Numbered from the stretch's first letter, positions 26,523 to 35,777 are shown. The stretch: DNA of 47,419 bases from Siminovitchia thermophila (GCF_016909185.1 NZ_JAFBFH010000036.1:1-47419); one strand, 5' to 3'. The notes: generated by a model from the sequence alone, not told the origin. Program-made: numbers and translations.

Positions 26523-27893
26523 ATGATGAATGACAAACCGATACATAAACAAAAATTATACAGACTCGCCCTGACACCGTTCCGGTTATTGGTTTCCTAC
26601 TATATAATGGCAGTTGCGGTTGTGTCGATACTTTTAAGCCTTCCGGTCGCCAGGCAAAAGGGAGCTGACTGGTCGGCAATGGATGCTGTCTTCGTTGCAG
26701 CCAGCTCCGTTAGTGTCACGGGTTTGACAACTGTTGACTTATCAGAAACGTTTACAATAACAGGTATTTTTATTTTGATCTTTGCCCTTCAAATCGGCGG
26801 GATCGGCATTATGACAATAAGTACATTTTTTTGGCTTATTTTCGGAAAAAAAATCGGGCTAAAGCAAAGGCAATTGATTAAGACGGATCAAAATCAGCTT
26901 AATTTTTCGGGGTTAGTCAGTTTGCTCAGGCAAATTGTTGCCTTGATTTTACTAATTGAAGTTCTCGGGGCGCTTGTGCTTGGCGTTTATTATTTGAACT
27001 ATTTTCCAACATGGCAGGAGGCTTTTCTTCAGGGGCTGTTTGCTGCTGTCAGTGCGACAACGAATGCGGGGTTCGATATTACTGGACAATCTTTAATTCC
27101 TTTTGCCCGGGACTATTTTGTCCAGTTTGTTACAATCATCCTGATCATTCTTGGCGCCATTGGCTTTCCTGTATGGATTGAAGTGAAAAACTTCTTATTT
27201 AACAAGCCGTTGAAAAATCGCTTTCAATTCTCTCTTTTTACGAAAATTACCACTTCCACCTATTTTTTATTGTTGGGTTTTGGAACGATTGTGATTATTT
27301 TTTTAGAGTTTAACGGGTATTTTGTCGGAAAATCTTGGCATGAATCATTCTTTTATGCTTTGTTTCAATCAACTACGATGAGAAGTGCCGGATTATTAAC
27401 GCTCGATATTAACGACCTTCATCATTCGACAGTACTTTTCATGTCGGCCCTCATGTTTATCGGAGCTTCGCCAAGCTCTGTCGGAGGCGGCATTCGTACA
27501 ACCACTTTTGCCTTAAATATATTATTTCTTTATCATTATGCAAGAGGGAACAGGTCCATTAAAGTCTTTAAAAGAGAGATTCACCAGGCTGATGTGATTA
27601 AATCGCTTGTCGTTCTATTGCTTGCGGTTTTGTTATATGGCATTTCCATCATTATTTTATCTTATACGGAAGATGCCAGTTTGTTGGCCATTATATTTGA
27701 AGTTTCCTCCGCTTTTGGTACGTGCGGGGCTTCCATGGGGATAACAGCCGATTTAACCAATACGGGAAAATGGCTGTTGATCATATTAATGTTCATTGGC
27801 AGAGTCGGGATTTTATCATTCTTGTTCATTATGTCAAGCAATGAAAAGGAACCGGACTTCCATTATCCGAAAGAACGGGTCATCATTGGCTAG
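26523..27893 (+). CDS. ktrD: Potassium uptake channel subunit, KtrB/KtrD type
   Basis: TrkH/KtrB superfamily membrane protein of 456 residues with four pore-loop repeats. The filter regions read VSVTGLTTVD (about 62), TTNAGFDITG (about 180), TTMRSAGLLTLD (about 289) and GTCGASMGIT (about 399), each with the conserved filter Gly. It should form the K+/Na+ symport pore, gated by a soluble KtrA/KtrC partner encoded elsewhere. KtrD is preferred over KtrB because no ktrA is adjacent and because ykrP and ogt lie nearby as in B. subtilis. ATG 26523 follows AAAAGGA at good spacing; a TTG at 26517 is too close. Confidence 0.85.
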   Translation: MMNDKPIHKQKLYRLALTPFRLLVSYYIMAVAVVSILLSLPVARQKGADWSAMDAVFVAASSVSVTGLTTVDLSETFTITGIFILIFALQIGGIGIMTISTFFWLIFGKKIGLKQRQLIKTDQNQLNFSGLVSLLRQIVALILLIEVLGALVLGVYYLNYFPTWQEAFLQGLFAAVSATTNAGFDITGQSLIPFARDYFVQFVTIILIILGAIGFPVWIEVKNFLFNKPLKNRFQFSLFTKITTSTYFLLLGFGTIVIIFLEFNGYFVGKSWHESFFYALFQSTTMRSAGLLTLDINDLHHSTVLFMSALMFIGASPSSVGGGIRTTTFALNILFLYHYARGNRSIKVFKREIHQADVIKSLVVLLLAVLLYGISIIILSYTEDASLLAIIFEVSSAFGTCGASMGITADLTNTGKWLLIILMFIGRVGILSFLFIMSSNEKEPDFHYPKERVIIG

Positions 27894-27917
27894 TCAAAAT
27901 TTCAAGGAGGCATGACA

Positions 27918-28901
27918 ATGGAAAAAATCAAAATAGGCATTGTTGGTTATGGAAATTTGGGACGCGGTACAGAAGCGGCTATCGAGCAAAATCGGGATAT
28001 GGAGCTTGTTGCTGTTTTTTCGCGCAGAAACCCGGAAGATGTTCATGTGAAGAATCCACAAGTCAAAGTGTTGCATATTTCCGATGCTGAATCATATGTG
28101 AACGATATTGATGTCATGATTTTATGCGGAGGATCCGCAACAGACCTTCCCGAGCAGGGGCCAGAGTTTGCCAAGCTGTTTAATACAATTGACAGCTATG
28201 ACACACATGCGAAAATACCTGAATATTACAGTGCGGTGAATGAAGCGGCAATATCCGGCAAAAAAACAAGCATTATTTCCGTCGGTTGGGATCCGGGCAT
28301 GTTTTCTCTAAACAGGCTGATGGGAGAAGCGATTCTTCCTGAAGGGGCGACATATACGTTCTGGGGAAAAGGACTCAGCCAGGGCCATTCCGATGCTGTT
28401 CGCAGAATTGAAGGCGTAAAAGGCGCCGTGCAATATACAATTCCGATTGAAGAAGCTGTTGAACGCGTAAGAAGAGGGGAAAATCCTGAACTGACCACTA
28501 GGGAAAAGCATTTGCGCGAATGTTACGTTGTAGCGGAAGAAGGAGCGGATTTAGGTAGGATTGAGAAAGAAATCAAAACAATGCCAAATTACTTCGCCGA
28601 TTATGAGACAACCGTACACTTTATTTCAAAAGAAGAGCTGGAGAAAAATCATGCTAAAATGCTTCACGGCGGATTTGTGATCCGAAGCGGAAAGACCGGA
28701 GAAGGAACGAATCAAATTGTCGAGTATTCTCTAAAGCTTGACAGCAACCCGGAATTTACTTCAAGCATTTTGGTTGCTTACGCAAGGGCGGCCTATCGGT
28801 TGAATGCCCTGGGGCAAATTGGCGCCAAGACGGTATTTGATGTACCTGTCGGTCTCCTGTCTCCGAAATCTCCCGAACAGCTCAGAAAAGAGCTTTTGTA
28901 A
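27918..28901 (+). CDS. ddh: meso-Diaminopimelate D-dehydrogenase
   Basis: NADP-dependent enzyme of 327 residues. It carries out the one-step reductive amination of tetrahydrodipicolinate to meso-DAP, a shortcut for lysine and cell-wall synthesis. The N-terminal Rossmann motif is GIVGYGNLGRG; FSRRNP follows the second strand and suits NADP(H). Substrate-binding segments include CGGSATDLPEQGP near residue 77, IISVGWDPGMFSLNR near 120, and GKGLSQGHSDAVRRIEGVK near 155. The ATG at 27918 has AAGGAGG 6-7 nt upstream, better than ATG 27912. It follows the K+ channel gene by 24 bp and may share its transcript. This pathway is patchy in Bacillaceae and absent from B. subtilis. Confidence 0.92.
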   Translation: MEKIKIGIVGYGNLGRGTEAAIEQNRDMELVAVFSRRNPEDVHVKNPQVKVLHISDAESYVNDIDVMILCGGSATDLPEQGPEFAKLFNTIDSYDTHAKIPEYYSAVNEAAISGKKTSIISVGWDPGMFSLNRLMGEAILPEGATYTFWGKGLSQGHSDAVRRIEGVKGAVQYTIPIEEAVERVRRGENPELTTREKHLRECYVVAEEGADLGRIEKEIKTMPNYFADYETTVHFISKEELEKNHAKMLHGGFVIRSGKTGEGTNQIVEYSLKLDSNPEFTSSILVAYARAAYRLNALGQIGAKTVFDVPVGLLSPKSPEQLRKELL

Positions 28902-28934
28902 AAAGTTCCCAAGTTAGCAATTATATATAGTTTC

Positions 28935-28960
28935 AAAAACCGGCTCTAGGGCCGGTTTTT
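28935..28960. terminator. Bidirectional terminator
   Basis: AAAAACCGGC (28935-28944) and GCCGGTTTTT (28951-28960) form a perfect 10-bp stem with a 6-nt loop; A and T runs make it work in both directions. It separates the convergent ddh and radical SAM genes. Confidence 0.85.
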
Positions 28961-28965
28961 GGTGT

Positions 28966-30750
28966 TTAAATGTCATGAATAAGACGCTTGCGCATGTTTG
29001 TAGCCTGTTTTTTTGCTAAAGGGAACAAAGATGATCTTCCATCGGCCGGGTCAAAATAAACGAGGGCCATGGATGGCTGTGAAACGATCCGGCCAGATTG
29101 AAGATAATCTGAGATGCTGAATGGAAATAGTTCAAGGATCGTATGCTTAAATAAATCCCTTTCCTTTAACTGCAGACGGGCAAACGCGCTGCCGGCCATT
29201 TCGGGTTTAGCGAGTACAGCCTTGTAAATATAGGCTTTTTCTTCTTTTTTTAAGGAAGGTTTCCACCATGGTTTTCTTGGTTTGTAGCGGATGTTCAACA
29301 AATAGTCAAACTTCATGAGTCCTTCAGCTATCGCTCTTCCCTCCACATTCTCTACCCTCAAAAACTGCTGGAGACGAATGAATAAATCCTCAAGTTGATG
29401 GCCTATTCTCGACCAGCCTTGCTGATCCCAATATGCTCCAAACCGTTGGAAGAAATCGAAGGGAGTTTCAAAACAAGTTGAAACGATATATTCAACAGCG
29501 TTATCCATGCGATGGTTGTTCCAATATTTTTCAAGCACATCTTCCACTTGCTTAATTTTAAGAATGTCGTTAAAGTCAATGACGTTGTTACCGAGGATTT
29601 CATATGGTGCATGGTCCATATACGTATAGCCGAATTGCTTGGCCGATATTCTCAGGCCGGTCCCCCTCAGCATTTTTAAAAAGCCGAGCTGCAACTCTTC
29701 CGGTTTTAAGGCAAATACGTCATTAAATGTTTTTCTAAAGGAATTGTAATCTTCTTCCGGGAGGCCCGCAATCAGGTCGAGGTGCTGAACAATTTTTCCC
29801 CCGTCTTTTACCATGGTCACAGTCCTTGTCAACTTCTCGAAATTTTGCCTTCTTTTAACGAGTTCGTTCGTCAAATCATTTGTAGATTGGACGCCGATTT
29901 CAAAGCGGAATAGCCCTTTTGGTGCGTTTTCATTCAAAAATTCAATCACTTCAGGGCGCATAATATCGCCGGTGATTTCAAACTGGAATACGGTGCCCGG
30001 CACGTGTTCATCAATTAAAAACTGAAACATTTCCATTGCATAGCTCCGGCTAATATTAAAAGTGCGGTCAACAAATTTGATCGTTTTAGCGCCATTTTTC
30101 ATTAAATACCGGATATCTTCTTTTATGTTCTCCCGGTTAAAATAACGGACTCCGACCTCGATGGAGGAGAGGCAGAATTGGCAGCTGAAGGGACAGCCAC
30201 GGCTTGTCTCAATGTATGTGACCCGCTTGGACAGATTCGGTATGTCTTCTGGAAAACGAAAAGGGGAAGGCATTTCACGCAAGTCAATTTTCGGACGGAT
30301 CGGATTGATTACCGGCTTTCCGTTTTCCATAAAGCCGATCCCCATCACATCCGTGATTGTTTTTCCACCCGCCAAATGTGCAAGCAGTTCTTTAAAGGTA
30401 GCTTCACCTTCACCGATGACAATATAATTGATTTCCGGCAATCGTTTAAGCCAATAAATTACGTCGTACGAAACTTCCGGGCCACCCAAAATGAGGACCG
30501 CATCCGGCAGGATCTTACGCAAAATTTGAATCACTTTCACTGTTTCTTCAATGTTCCATATATAACAACTGAAGCCGATCACGTCCGGTTTTTTGGCAAA
30601 TAAGTCGGATGCAATATTTAAAACCGGATCATTGATCGTGTATTCAGCTATTTCGACTTCAAATTCCGGTGCAGCGTATGCTTTTAAATATCGGATGGCT
30701 AAATTTGTATGGATAAATTTCGCGTTTAAAGTACTTGCGATTACTTTCAT
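28966..30750 (-). CDS. B12-binding-domain radical SAM protein
   Basis: Protein of 594 residues with an N-terminal cobalamin-binding-like fold (about 1-145; IGFSCYIWNIEET, LILGGPEVSYD, YIVIGEGEATFKELL). A radical SAM core follows, with the 4Fe-4S motif Cys186-x3-Cys190-x2-Cys193 (RGCPFSCQFC), and a C-terminal extension of the DUF4080 type. Such proteins are often methyltransferases or tRNA/lipid modifiers; the substrate here is unknown. The N-terminal domain lacks an obvious DxHxxG motif, so cobalamin may bind base-on or not at all. ATG 30750 has AAAGGAG 12 nt upstream; the frame is open 24 codons further without support. Confidence 0.85.
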   Translation of the reverse strand: MKVIASTLNAKFIHTNLAIRYLKAYAAPEFEVEIAEYTINDPVLNIASDLFAKKPDVIGFSCYIWNIEETVKVIQILRKILPDAVLILGGPEVSYDVIYWLKRLPEINYIVIGEGEATFKELLAHLAGGKTITDVMGIGFMENGKPVINPIRPKIDLREMPSPFRFPEDIPNLSKRVTYIETSRGCPFSCQFCLSSIEVGVRYFNRENIKEDIRYLMKNGAKTIKFVDRTFNISRSYAMEMFQFLIDEHVPGTVFQFEITGDIMRPEVIEFLNENAPKGLFRFEIGVQSTNDLTNELVKRRQNFEKLTRTVTMVKDGGKIVQHLDLIAGLPEEDYNSFRKTFNDVFALKPEELQLGFLKMLRGTGLRISAKQFGYTYMDHAPYEILGNNVIDFNDILKIKQVEDVLEKYWNNHRMDNAVEYIVSTCFETPFDFFQRFGAYWDQQGWSRIGHQLEDLFIRLQQFLRVENVEGRAIAEGLMKFDYLLNIRYKPRKPWWKPSLKKEEKAYIYKAVLAKPEMAGSAFARLQLKERDLFKHTILELFPFSISDYLQSGRIVSQPSMALVYFDPADGRSSLFPLAKKQATNMRKRLIHDI

Positions 30751-30908
30751 GAAACATGGCAACTCCTTTTTTTGACACTCTTTTTCTATTTTAGCGGAGA
30801 AAGGGGGAAACCACAATTTCACGAAAAATGTCGAGCGAATATAGCAGGATAAAGACCAAATACAACGAATTAGAAAAAAGGACTACGAAAAACCTTGAAA
30901 ATTTAGAA

Positions 30909-30930
30909 CCTCCCCATTTTAATGGGGAGG
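30909..30930. repeat. Perfect GC-rich hairpin after ykrP
   Basis: CCTCCCCATT (30909-30918), TT, AATGGGGAGG (30921-30930). It ends 2 bp from the ykrP stop and could terminate that minus-strand gene, although only TTCTAAATTTT follows. Hairpins of this shape also occur at ends of IS200/IS605-type elements, but no transposase remains here. Confidence 0.6.
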
Positions 30931-30932
30931 CT

Positions 30933-31964
30933 TCAGGAATGTCTTAGTGCTCTATATTCTTTTCTCAGCTGCTCGAAAAACTTTTTCAACTTTGACATTC
31001 TTAATTCTATGAACGGCTGTGTCAAACTCGTTACATATTTGCTGGAAAGGATGGCGGTTAAAACGAAACTGGCGAAAATCAGAACAGGTAGGGTCAGTGT
31101 TTGGTTTAGATAATCCTCCAAACTGCTTCCTCTAAACAAGCGAATGATAAAGCCATGAAGCAAGTAAACGTACAGTGTATTTCTTCCCCACCTTGTAAAA
31201 AAGAAGCGTCGGCGAGAAACGAAAGCAAAGAAACTTCCAGCCATCAAAAACTGAAGTGTGTATATGCCGGTTCGCTTCAACATTCCCAAAATGGCTTCAC
31301 TTTCCAGTTCACCATATGGCTTTGACCCGAAGAACCATTTTTCATCTAAGTCCGAAAAATAGACGATTCCAATTGTTACTACGAACATGACAGTCGCCGC
31401 CACAACTTTTGCCTTATTGGATCGTAACATCTGAAAGTCGTCTTTGTTTAAAAAGTATCCCGCCAGGAAAAAAGGAAAGAAAACGAGCGTTCTTGATAAA
31501 CTGAGATAATTCGTAATCCAATCGGCATATCCGGCAGCAAGGCCGATTGCAATGGTAATTGTTAAAGCCACGGCCGGTTTAAATTTGTTAAAGACCAAAA
31601 GCAAAATATTCCAGAAAAAGAGGCTAATTAAGAACCTAAGCGACCATTTTGGGTCAAGCAGTTCAAAACGAAAAGTATCTTCTTTGTGCAAAAAGTAATA
31701 AAAAACAGCGTAAAGTCCTTGGAACAGAATATATGGAATGATTAACTTTTTTGTTATTTTCCAAATATAGCCTTTCTCATATATTCCTTTGGCAAAAAAT
31801 CCTGATATGATGATAAAGGCGGGCATATGAAACGTATAAATAAAATTATACAAGTAGGATATAAAAGCGTTTGTTTCAATGTAGGATTGGATCAAATGAC
31901 CAAACACAACAAGAAAGATTAAAAGGGTTTTGGCATTATCAAAATAACTGTCTCTTTTATCCAT
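30933..31964 (-). CDS. ykrP: Acyltransferase-3 family membrane protein (YkrP)
   Basis: Integral membrane O-acyltransferase-like protein of 343 residues with about ten helices. The family start RDSYFDNAKTLLIFLVVFGH carries the conserved His near residue 23; FHMPAFIIISGFFAK follows near residue 47. Such enzymes transfer acyl groups to cell-surface sugars or polymers, but the substrate is unknown. It lies between ktrD and ogt as does ykrP in B. subtilis. ATG 31964 has CAGGTGA 7 nt upstream. A GC-rich hairpin follows the stop. Confidence 0.8.
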   Translation of the reverse strand: MDKRDSYFDNAKTLLIFLVVFGHLIQSYIETNAFISYLYNFIYTFHMPAFIIISGFFAKGIYEKGYIWKITKKLIIPYILFQGLYAVFYYFLHKEDTFRFELLDPKWSLRFLISLFFWNILLLVFNKFKPAVALTITIAIGLAAGYADWITNYLSLSRTLVFFPFFLAGYFLNKDDFQMLRSNKAKVVAATVMFVVTIGIVYFSDLDEKWFFGSKPYGELESEAILGMLKRTGIYTLQFLMAGSFFAFVSRRRFFFTRWGRNTLYVYLLHGFIIRLFRGSSLEDYLNQTLTLPVLIFASFVLTAILSSKYVTSLTQPFIELRMSKLKKFFEQLRKEYRALRHS

Positions 31965-32085
31965 ATGCAATCACCTGCTTGATTCATTTATTAAGTCAGC
32001 CTATATTTTCCCTTTACGTCGTTTAACAAACATATGATATTTTCATTTGCCATATTATAACAAAATGAGGTAAGGAGTCTAGAGA

Positions 32086-32562
32086 ATGTATTATACAACT
32101 ATGGACAGTCCAATTGGACAACTTGTCATAACAGGGACGGATGAGGCAGTTACGGGTATTACGTTTGGATGGGACAAGTTTCTACAAACAGCCACCAAAC
32201 CCGTGGAAAATGCCGAACATTCCATCCTCAAAGAAGCGGAGCGGCAATTGGATCAGTATTTTAAAGGCACAATTCAATTATTTAACGTGCCGTTATTTTT
32301 ACATGGTACATCATTTCAAAAAATGGTGTGGAGTAAATTGTTGGAAATTCCGTACGGCCAAACGCGAACCTATGGAGAAATCGCAAAGTGGATCGGTAAT
32401 GAGCAAGCGGTAAGAGCTGTTGGACAGGCGAACAGAAGAAACCCAATTCCTATTATTATCCCTTGTCATCGGGTAGTTGGGAAGAACAAGTCACTCATGG
32501 GATATGCTGGAAATCAAGTTGATAAAAAAGAGATTTTGCTAAAATTGGAAGGAGTATTATAA
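32086..32562 (+). CDS. ogt: Methylated-DNA-protein-cysteine methyltransferase
   Basis: DNA repair protein of 158 residues that removes O6-methylguanine (and O4-methylthymine) by a one-way transfer to its own cysteine. The active-site motif PCHRV places that Cys at 127, and the DNA-binding helix segment PYGQTRTYGEIAKWIG (from about 89) precedes it with RAVGQANRRNP between. The N-terminal domain is short, typical of Ogt rather than Ada. ATG has AAGGAG 7 nt upstream, behind an AT-rich region with a TATTATAAC -10-like box. It sits next to ykrP and spo0E as in B. subtilis. Confidence 0.93.
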   Translation: MYYTTMDSPIGQLVITGTDEAVTGITFGWDKFLQTATKPVENAEHSILKEAERQLDQYFKGTIQLFNVPLFLHGTSFQKMVWSKLLEIPYGQTRTYGEIAKWIGNEQAVRAVGQANRRNPIPIIIPCHRVVGKNKSLMGYAGNQVDKKEILLKLEGVL

Positions 32563-32678
32563 TGAACCACAAATATGTCAAAAGTGTGACTGGTCGTTTT
32601 CAGGCGTTTACAAAAATAGAGACTTTTGAGATAATGAGGAAGTTGAAAAGGAAAATAATTGGCGGGGGAGAACGAACG

Positions 32679-32939
32679 ATGGGTTACGGTAGGATGGAAA
32701 AGCAAATCTTGTTGGCAAAAATTCAGGAAAAACGCGAAGAAATGTTTTTTATTGGCAATAAATATGGACTGAATGCCGAGGAAACAGTGAGATGCAGCCG
32801 TGAGCTTGACCAGTTGTTAAATGAATATTATCGGGACTTTCAAACTGGCACAGTTTCTAAAAAAGTGAGACATGCTCTAAAGAAGTCATTCGTATTATTT
32901 TCCAAACCATTTCGTCAAAACCATATACGGTCGTCCTAA
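32679..32939 (+). CDS. spo0E: Spo0E-like aspartyl-phosphate phosphatase
   Basis: Small protein of 86 residues of the Spo0E family (B. subtilis Spo0E is 85). It dephosphorylates Spo0A-P and so delays sporulation. The two-helix core reads LLAKIQEKREEMFFIGNKYGLNAEETVRCSRELDQLLNEY, given here in pieces: the signature is SRELDQLLNEY near residues 43-53. I chose ATG 32679 (GGGGGAG 8 nt upstream, length as in the family). The frame also opens at ATG 32562, which overlaps the ogt stop as TAATG and has its own GGAAGGAG, giving a 125-residue form. The position just before clpE fits B. subtilis, with motAB missing between them. Confidence 0.82.
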   Translation: MGYGRMEKQILLAKIQEKREEMFFIGNKYGLNAEETVRCSRELDQLLNEYYRDFQTGTVSKKVRHALKKSFVLFSKPFRQNHIRSS

Positions 32940-32996
32940 TAGATTGCAAACCCCGAGAATATAATTCATACAGTAAAAAACGATAAAAAAGAGAAT

Positions 32997-33055
32997 GGGA
33001 CATAAGCAAATACGAAATAGCAAAACCGAACAATTCATTTATAATTGTTCGGTTT
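32997..33055 (+). repeat. GGGACATAA-box hairpin element, copy B
   Basis: GGGACATAA (32997-33005), 17 nt, then AAACCGAACAATT (33023-33035), a 7-nt loop and the exact reverse complement (33043-33055), followed by ATTTG. The box, spacing and AAACCG/CGGTTT tips equal copy A at 25864, while the inner stem differs. It also sits where a spo0E terminator would be. Confidence 0.6.
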
Positions 33056-33079
33056 ATTTGTGTAAAAAAATCCCTATCA

Positions 33080-33171
33080 TCGCTACGTCAACATATTTCG
33101 CTTTCCTGCGGGATCTTCAGCTCGAGCTATTCCCGCGGGAGTCTACATATTTTGACTACGCTAAATGCTTG
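33080..33171. repeat. Dispersed-type palindromic repeat fragment
   Basis: TCCTGCGGGA (33104-33113) and TCCCGCGGGA (33131-33140) are near-perfect inverted arms around AGCTCGAGCT (33119-33128), itself a palindrome. Outside, ACATATTTCGCT and ACATATTTTGACTACGCT form a further direct similarity. From memory, GC-rich repeats of this wording are scattered between genes in several Bacillaceae; this looks like a degraded copy. Confidence 0.5.
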
Positions 33172-33551
33172 CGTATTATACACTGGGATAATTTTCGCCA
33201 TGGACACGTTAAGTGAAATAATGAATATACAAGCTCAATCAGTGGGAGGGGGAGGTGCACATGATGTGACTTTCTTCGCCTGCAAACCTCTAAATCCCAC
33301 TTTGGTGATGTATAAAAAGGAGACTCCACTGCTAGATAAACGAAACATCAATGAGCGGGTTTTTAGTTCCTGATTGAAGCAGAACAAAGCTTAAGATTGA
33401 AAGTGACCAGTGCTTGCTCAGACATGGCCCGTCTCCTTAAATTCACCGAAATCGAAAAGGCTTAAAGTGAAACTGTTCTGTTGGCGAGCTCAGACAGCCG
33501 TGTCCTCGAAAAAAGCTTACACTTTTTACAAACACAAGTTTTTTTCTCGAT
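33172..33551. other. Noncoding gap at the expected motAB position
   Basis: No credible gene. It has isolated start-like sites (GGGAGGGGGAGG at 33243-33254) without an open frame of interest. Two loosely similar stretches, near 33400-33435 and 33465-33505, share GCTCAGACA. In B. subtilis motA/motB lie between spo0E and clpE; nothing here resembles either. Confidence 0.5.
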
Positions 33552-33582
33552 AAAAAGACCGTCGAGAAACGCTCGACGGCCT
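33552..33582 (-). terminator. Terminator of clpE
   Basis: On the minus strand CCGTCGAG (33572-33579) pairs with CTCGACGG (33559-33566) across a 5-nt loop, followed by TCTTTTT. It starts 14 bp past the clpE stop. Confidence 0.8.
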
Positions 33583-33596
33583 GGGATTGCCTCGTA

Positions 33597-35750
33597 TTAG
33601 GCAACTTCTTTTTGGATGACTTTGATTTGTCCGTTTTCCACAACTGCGTGCAGATCTTGAACATTTTCATGGTCTAAAATGTAGTCGGATATTTGATCCT
33701 CCAAATGCTCCTGAATGGCTCTGCGGAGAGGACGTGCCCCGTATTGAGGGTGGTAGCCCAATTCCGTTAGTTTTTCTTTTACCTGATCGGAAATCGTGAT
33801 CGTGATTCCTTGTTCGGAAAGTGTCCCAGCCAGTTCAGCAAGTAACAGATCAACTATTTTCAAGAGATGTTCTTTTTCAAGTGAGTTAAATTCGATAATC
33901 GCATCGAAGCGGTTAAGAAATTCCGGCTTGAAAAATGCACCGAGCTTGTCAAGAATGCTTGTCTCTTTTAATGCATTACTTTGGCCAAATCCCACATGAA
34001 TTTGCTTTTCGCCTGTTCCTGCATTGCTCGTCATGATGATGACTGTATCTTTAAAGCTGACTGTCCGGCCTTGGCTGTCAGTCAATCTGCCATCTTCTAA
34101 AATTTGCAGGAACATGTGTTGAACGTCCGGGTGCGCTTTTTCGATTTCGTCAAGCAATATAATGCTGTACGGGTTGCGGCGCACTCGTTCTGTAAGCTGT
34201 CCGGCTTCCTCATGGCCGACATAGCCCGGAGGGGAACCGATCAGTTTTGAAACGCTGTGTTTTTCCATATATTCGCTCATGTCCAGGCGAATATACGCGT
34301 CTTTTGTGCCAAATAGTTCTTCAGCCAGTACCTTTGTAAGCTCTGTTTTACCAACCCCTGTGGGTCCTACAAACAGGAACGAACCAATCGGGCGGCTTTT
34401 CGCTTTTAATCCGGCTCTGCTACGGCGAATGGCTTTAGCTACTTTTTGAACGGCTTCCTCTTGTCCGATGACTTTTGCCCCCAGAGCTTTTTCCAAGTGT
34501 TTCATTTTTTTCTGTTCATCTGATTCGAGCTTGCCGACGGGAATGCCCGTTTTTTTCGCTACGATTTCCTGAATATGGCGGACGTCTACGACAACCCGCT
34601 TTTCTGGAGACTCTTCTTTAAGAAGTTTTTCGAGATCCATTTCTTCGTCTCGAAGTTTTGCTGCCGTTTCATAATCTTCTTTGGCAAGGGCCGCTTGCTT
34701 TTCTTTCTCAATTTCGGCAAAGCGTTGTTGGAGCGACTCTTTATCTGTATCTTGAATCGTCAAGTTGAGTTTGGAGCCGGCTTCATCCATTAAGTCGATT
34801 GCTTTGTCAGGCAGGTAGCGATCCTGAATGTAGCGGCTTGATAGTTCTACGCATGCTTTTAACGCTTCGTCTGTAAACGTTACATCATGGTAGTTTTCAT
34901 ATTTCTCTTTTAATCCTTTCAAGATTTCCAGGGCCTTGTCTGAAGATGGCTCTCCGACCTGAACCGGCTGGAAGCGCCTTTCCAGTGCGGCGTCTTTTTC
35001 AATTTGTCGATATTCTTTTAGTGTCGTGGCCCCGATGACTTGCAATTCTCCACGTGCGAGCGCCGGTTTTAAAATATTCCCGGCATCCATCGATCCTTCA
35101 GCGGATCCGGCTCCAACAAGAAGATGCACTTCATCAATGAACAACAGGATGTTTTTGCGGCTTTGAAGCTCTGTGATGAGTTGTTTCATCCGCTCTTCAA
35201 ACTGTCCGCGAATACCGGTATTGGCGACAAGAGATGCCACATCAAGCAAATAGACTTCCTTGTTTTTTAGTTTGGCGGGCACTTTTCCTTCAACAATTTT
35301 CAGCGCCAACCCTTCCGCGATAGCAGTTTTTCCGACACCTGGCTCACCGATGAGCACCGGATTGTTTTTCGTTCGCCGGTTCAATATTTCGATGACCCGG
35401 TTTATTTCTTCCTCGCGGCCAATTACAGGGTCGACCAGTCCGGCTCTGGCGGCATCGTTTAAGTTATGACCGTGCTGATCAAGAAATCCTCCGCCGCGTC
35501 CTGTTGTGCTTCTTTCTTTTTGGGATACGCCCATGTTTTGCCCAAATGGCTGATTCATTCCGGGGAATTGTTTAAATAAATCATCAAAGCTGCCAAATTG
35601 ACTTTTAAATGGGACGCCTCCTAATGCACCGAGTTGTTGTTTTTCCGACGCATAGCATTCTGAACATAATGCCATCGTTTGCTTTTGTCCGTTAATATTG
35701 ACGTGGAGATGAATGTTTGCTTGTTTTTCCTTACATTTACTGCAAAACAT
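33597..35750 (-). CDS. clpE: ATP-dependent Clp protease ATPase ClpE
   Basis: HSP100 unfoldase of 717 residues that feeds proteins to ClpP and helps clear aggregates after heat stress. ClpE-specific N terminus: a zinc finger with CSKC and CSEC. Two AAA+ modules follow, with Walker [10 protein letters not shown] and GPTGVGKTE and Walker B LLFIDEVH and [10 protein letters not shown], joined by a UVR-like coiled segment ([20 protein letters not shown]). The ATG at 35750 starts the zinc finger, with GGAGG 10 nt upstream; a GTG two codons earlier is possible. Three CtsR boxes and a SigmaA promoter lie just upstream, so it should be heat-induced. Confidence 0.95.
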   Translation of the reverse strand: MFCSKCKEKQANIHLHVNINGQKQTMALCSECYASEKQQLGALGGVPFKSQFGSFDDLFKQFPGMNQPFGQNMGVSQKERSTTGRGGGFLDQHGHNLNDAARAGLVDPVIGREEEINRVIEILNRRTKNNPVLIGEPGVGKTAIAEGLALKIVEGKVPAKLKNKEVYLLDVASLVANTGIRGQFEERMKQLITELQSRKNILLFIDEVHLLVGAGSAEGSMDAGNILKPALARGELQVIGATTLKEYRQIEKDAALERRFQPVQVGEPSSDKALEILKGLKEKYENYHDVTFTDEALKACVELSSRYIQDRYLPDKAIDLMDEAGSKLNLTIQDTDKESLQQRFAEIEKEKQAALAKEDYETAAKLRDEEMDLEKLLKEESPEKRVVVDVRHIQEIVAKKTGIPVGKLESDEQKKMKHLEKALGAKVIGQEEAVQKVAKAIRRSRAGLKAKSRPIGSFLFVGPTGVGKTELTKVLAEELFGTKDAYIRLDMSEYMEKHSVSKLIGSPPGYVGHEEAGQLTERVRRNPYSIILLDEIEKAHPDVQHMFLQILEDGRLTDSQGRTVSFKDTVIIMTSNAGTGEKQIHVGFGQSNALKETSILDKLGAFFKPEFLNRFDAIIEFNSLEKEHLLKIVDLLLAELAGTLSEQGITITISDQVKEKLTELGYHPQYGARPLRRAIQEHLEDQISDYILDHENVQDLHAVVENGQIKVIQKEVA

Positions 35751-35777
35751 ATACACCAAACCTCCATTTGTTATTTT

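Noticed and set aside
33240-33372. Frame with a strong GGGAGG site near 33245
   Set aside because: The frame is short, ends inside degenerate sequence and contains no recognisable domain.
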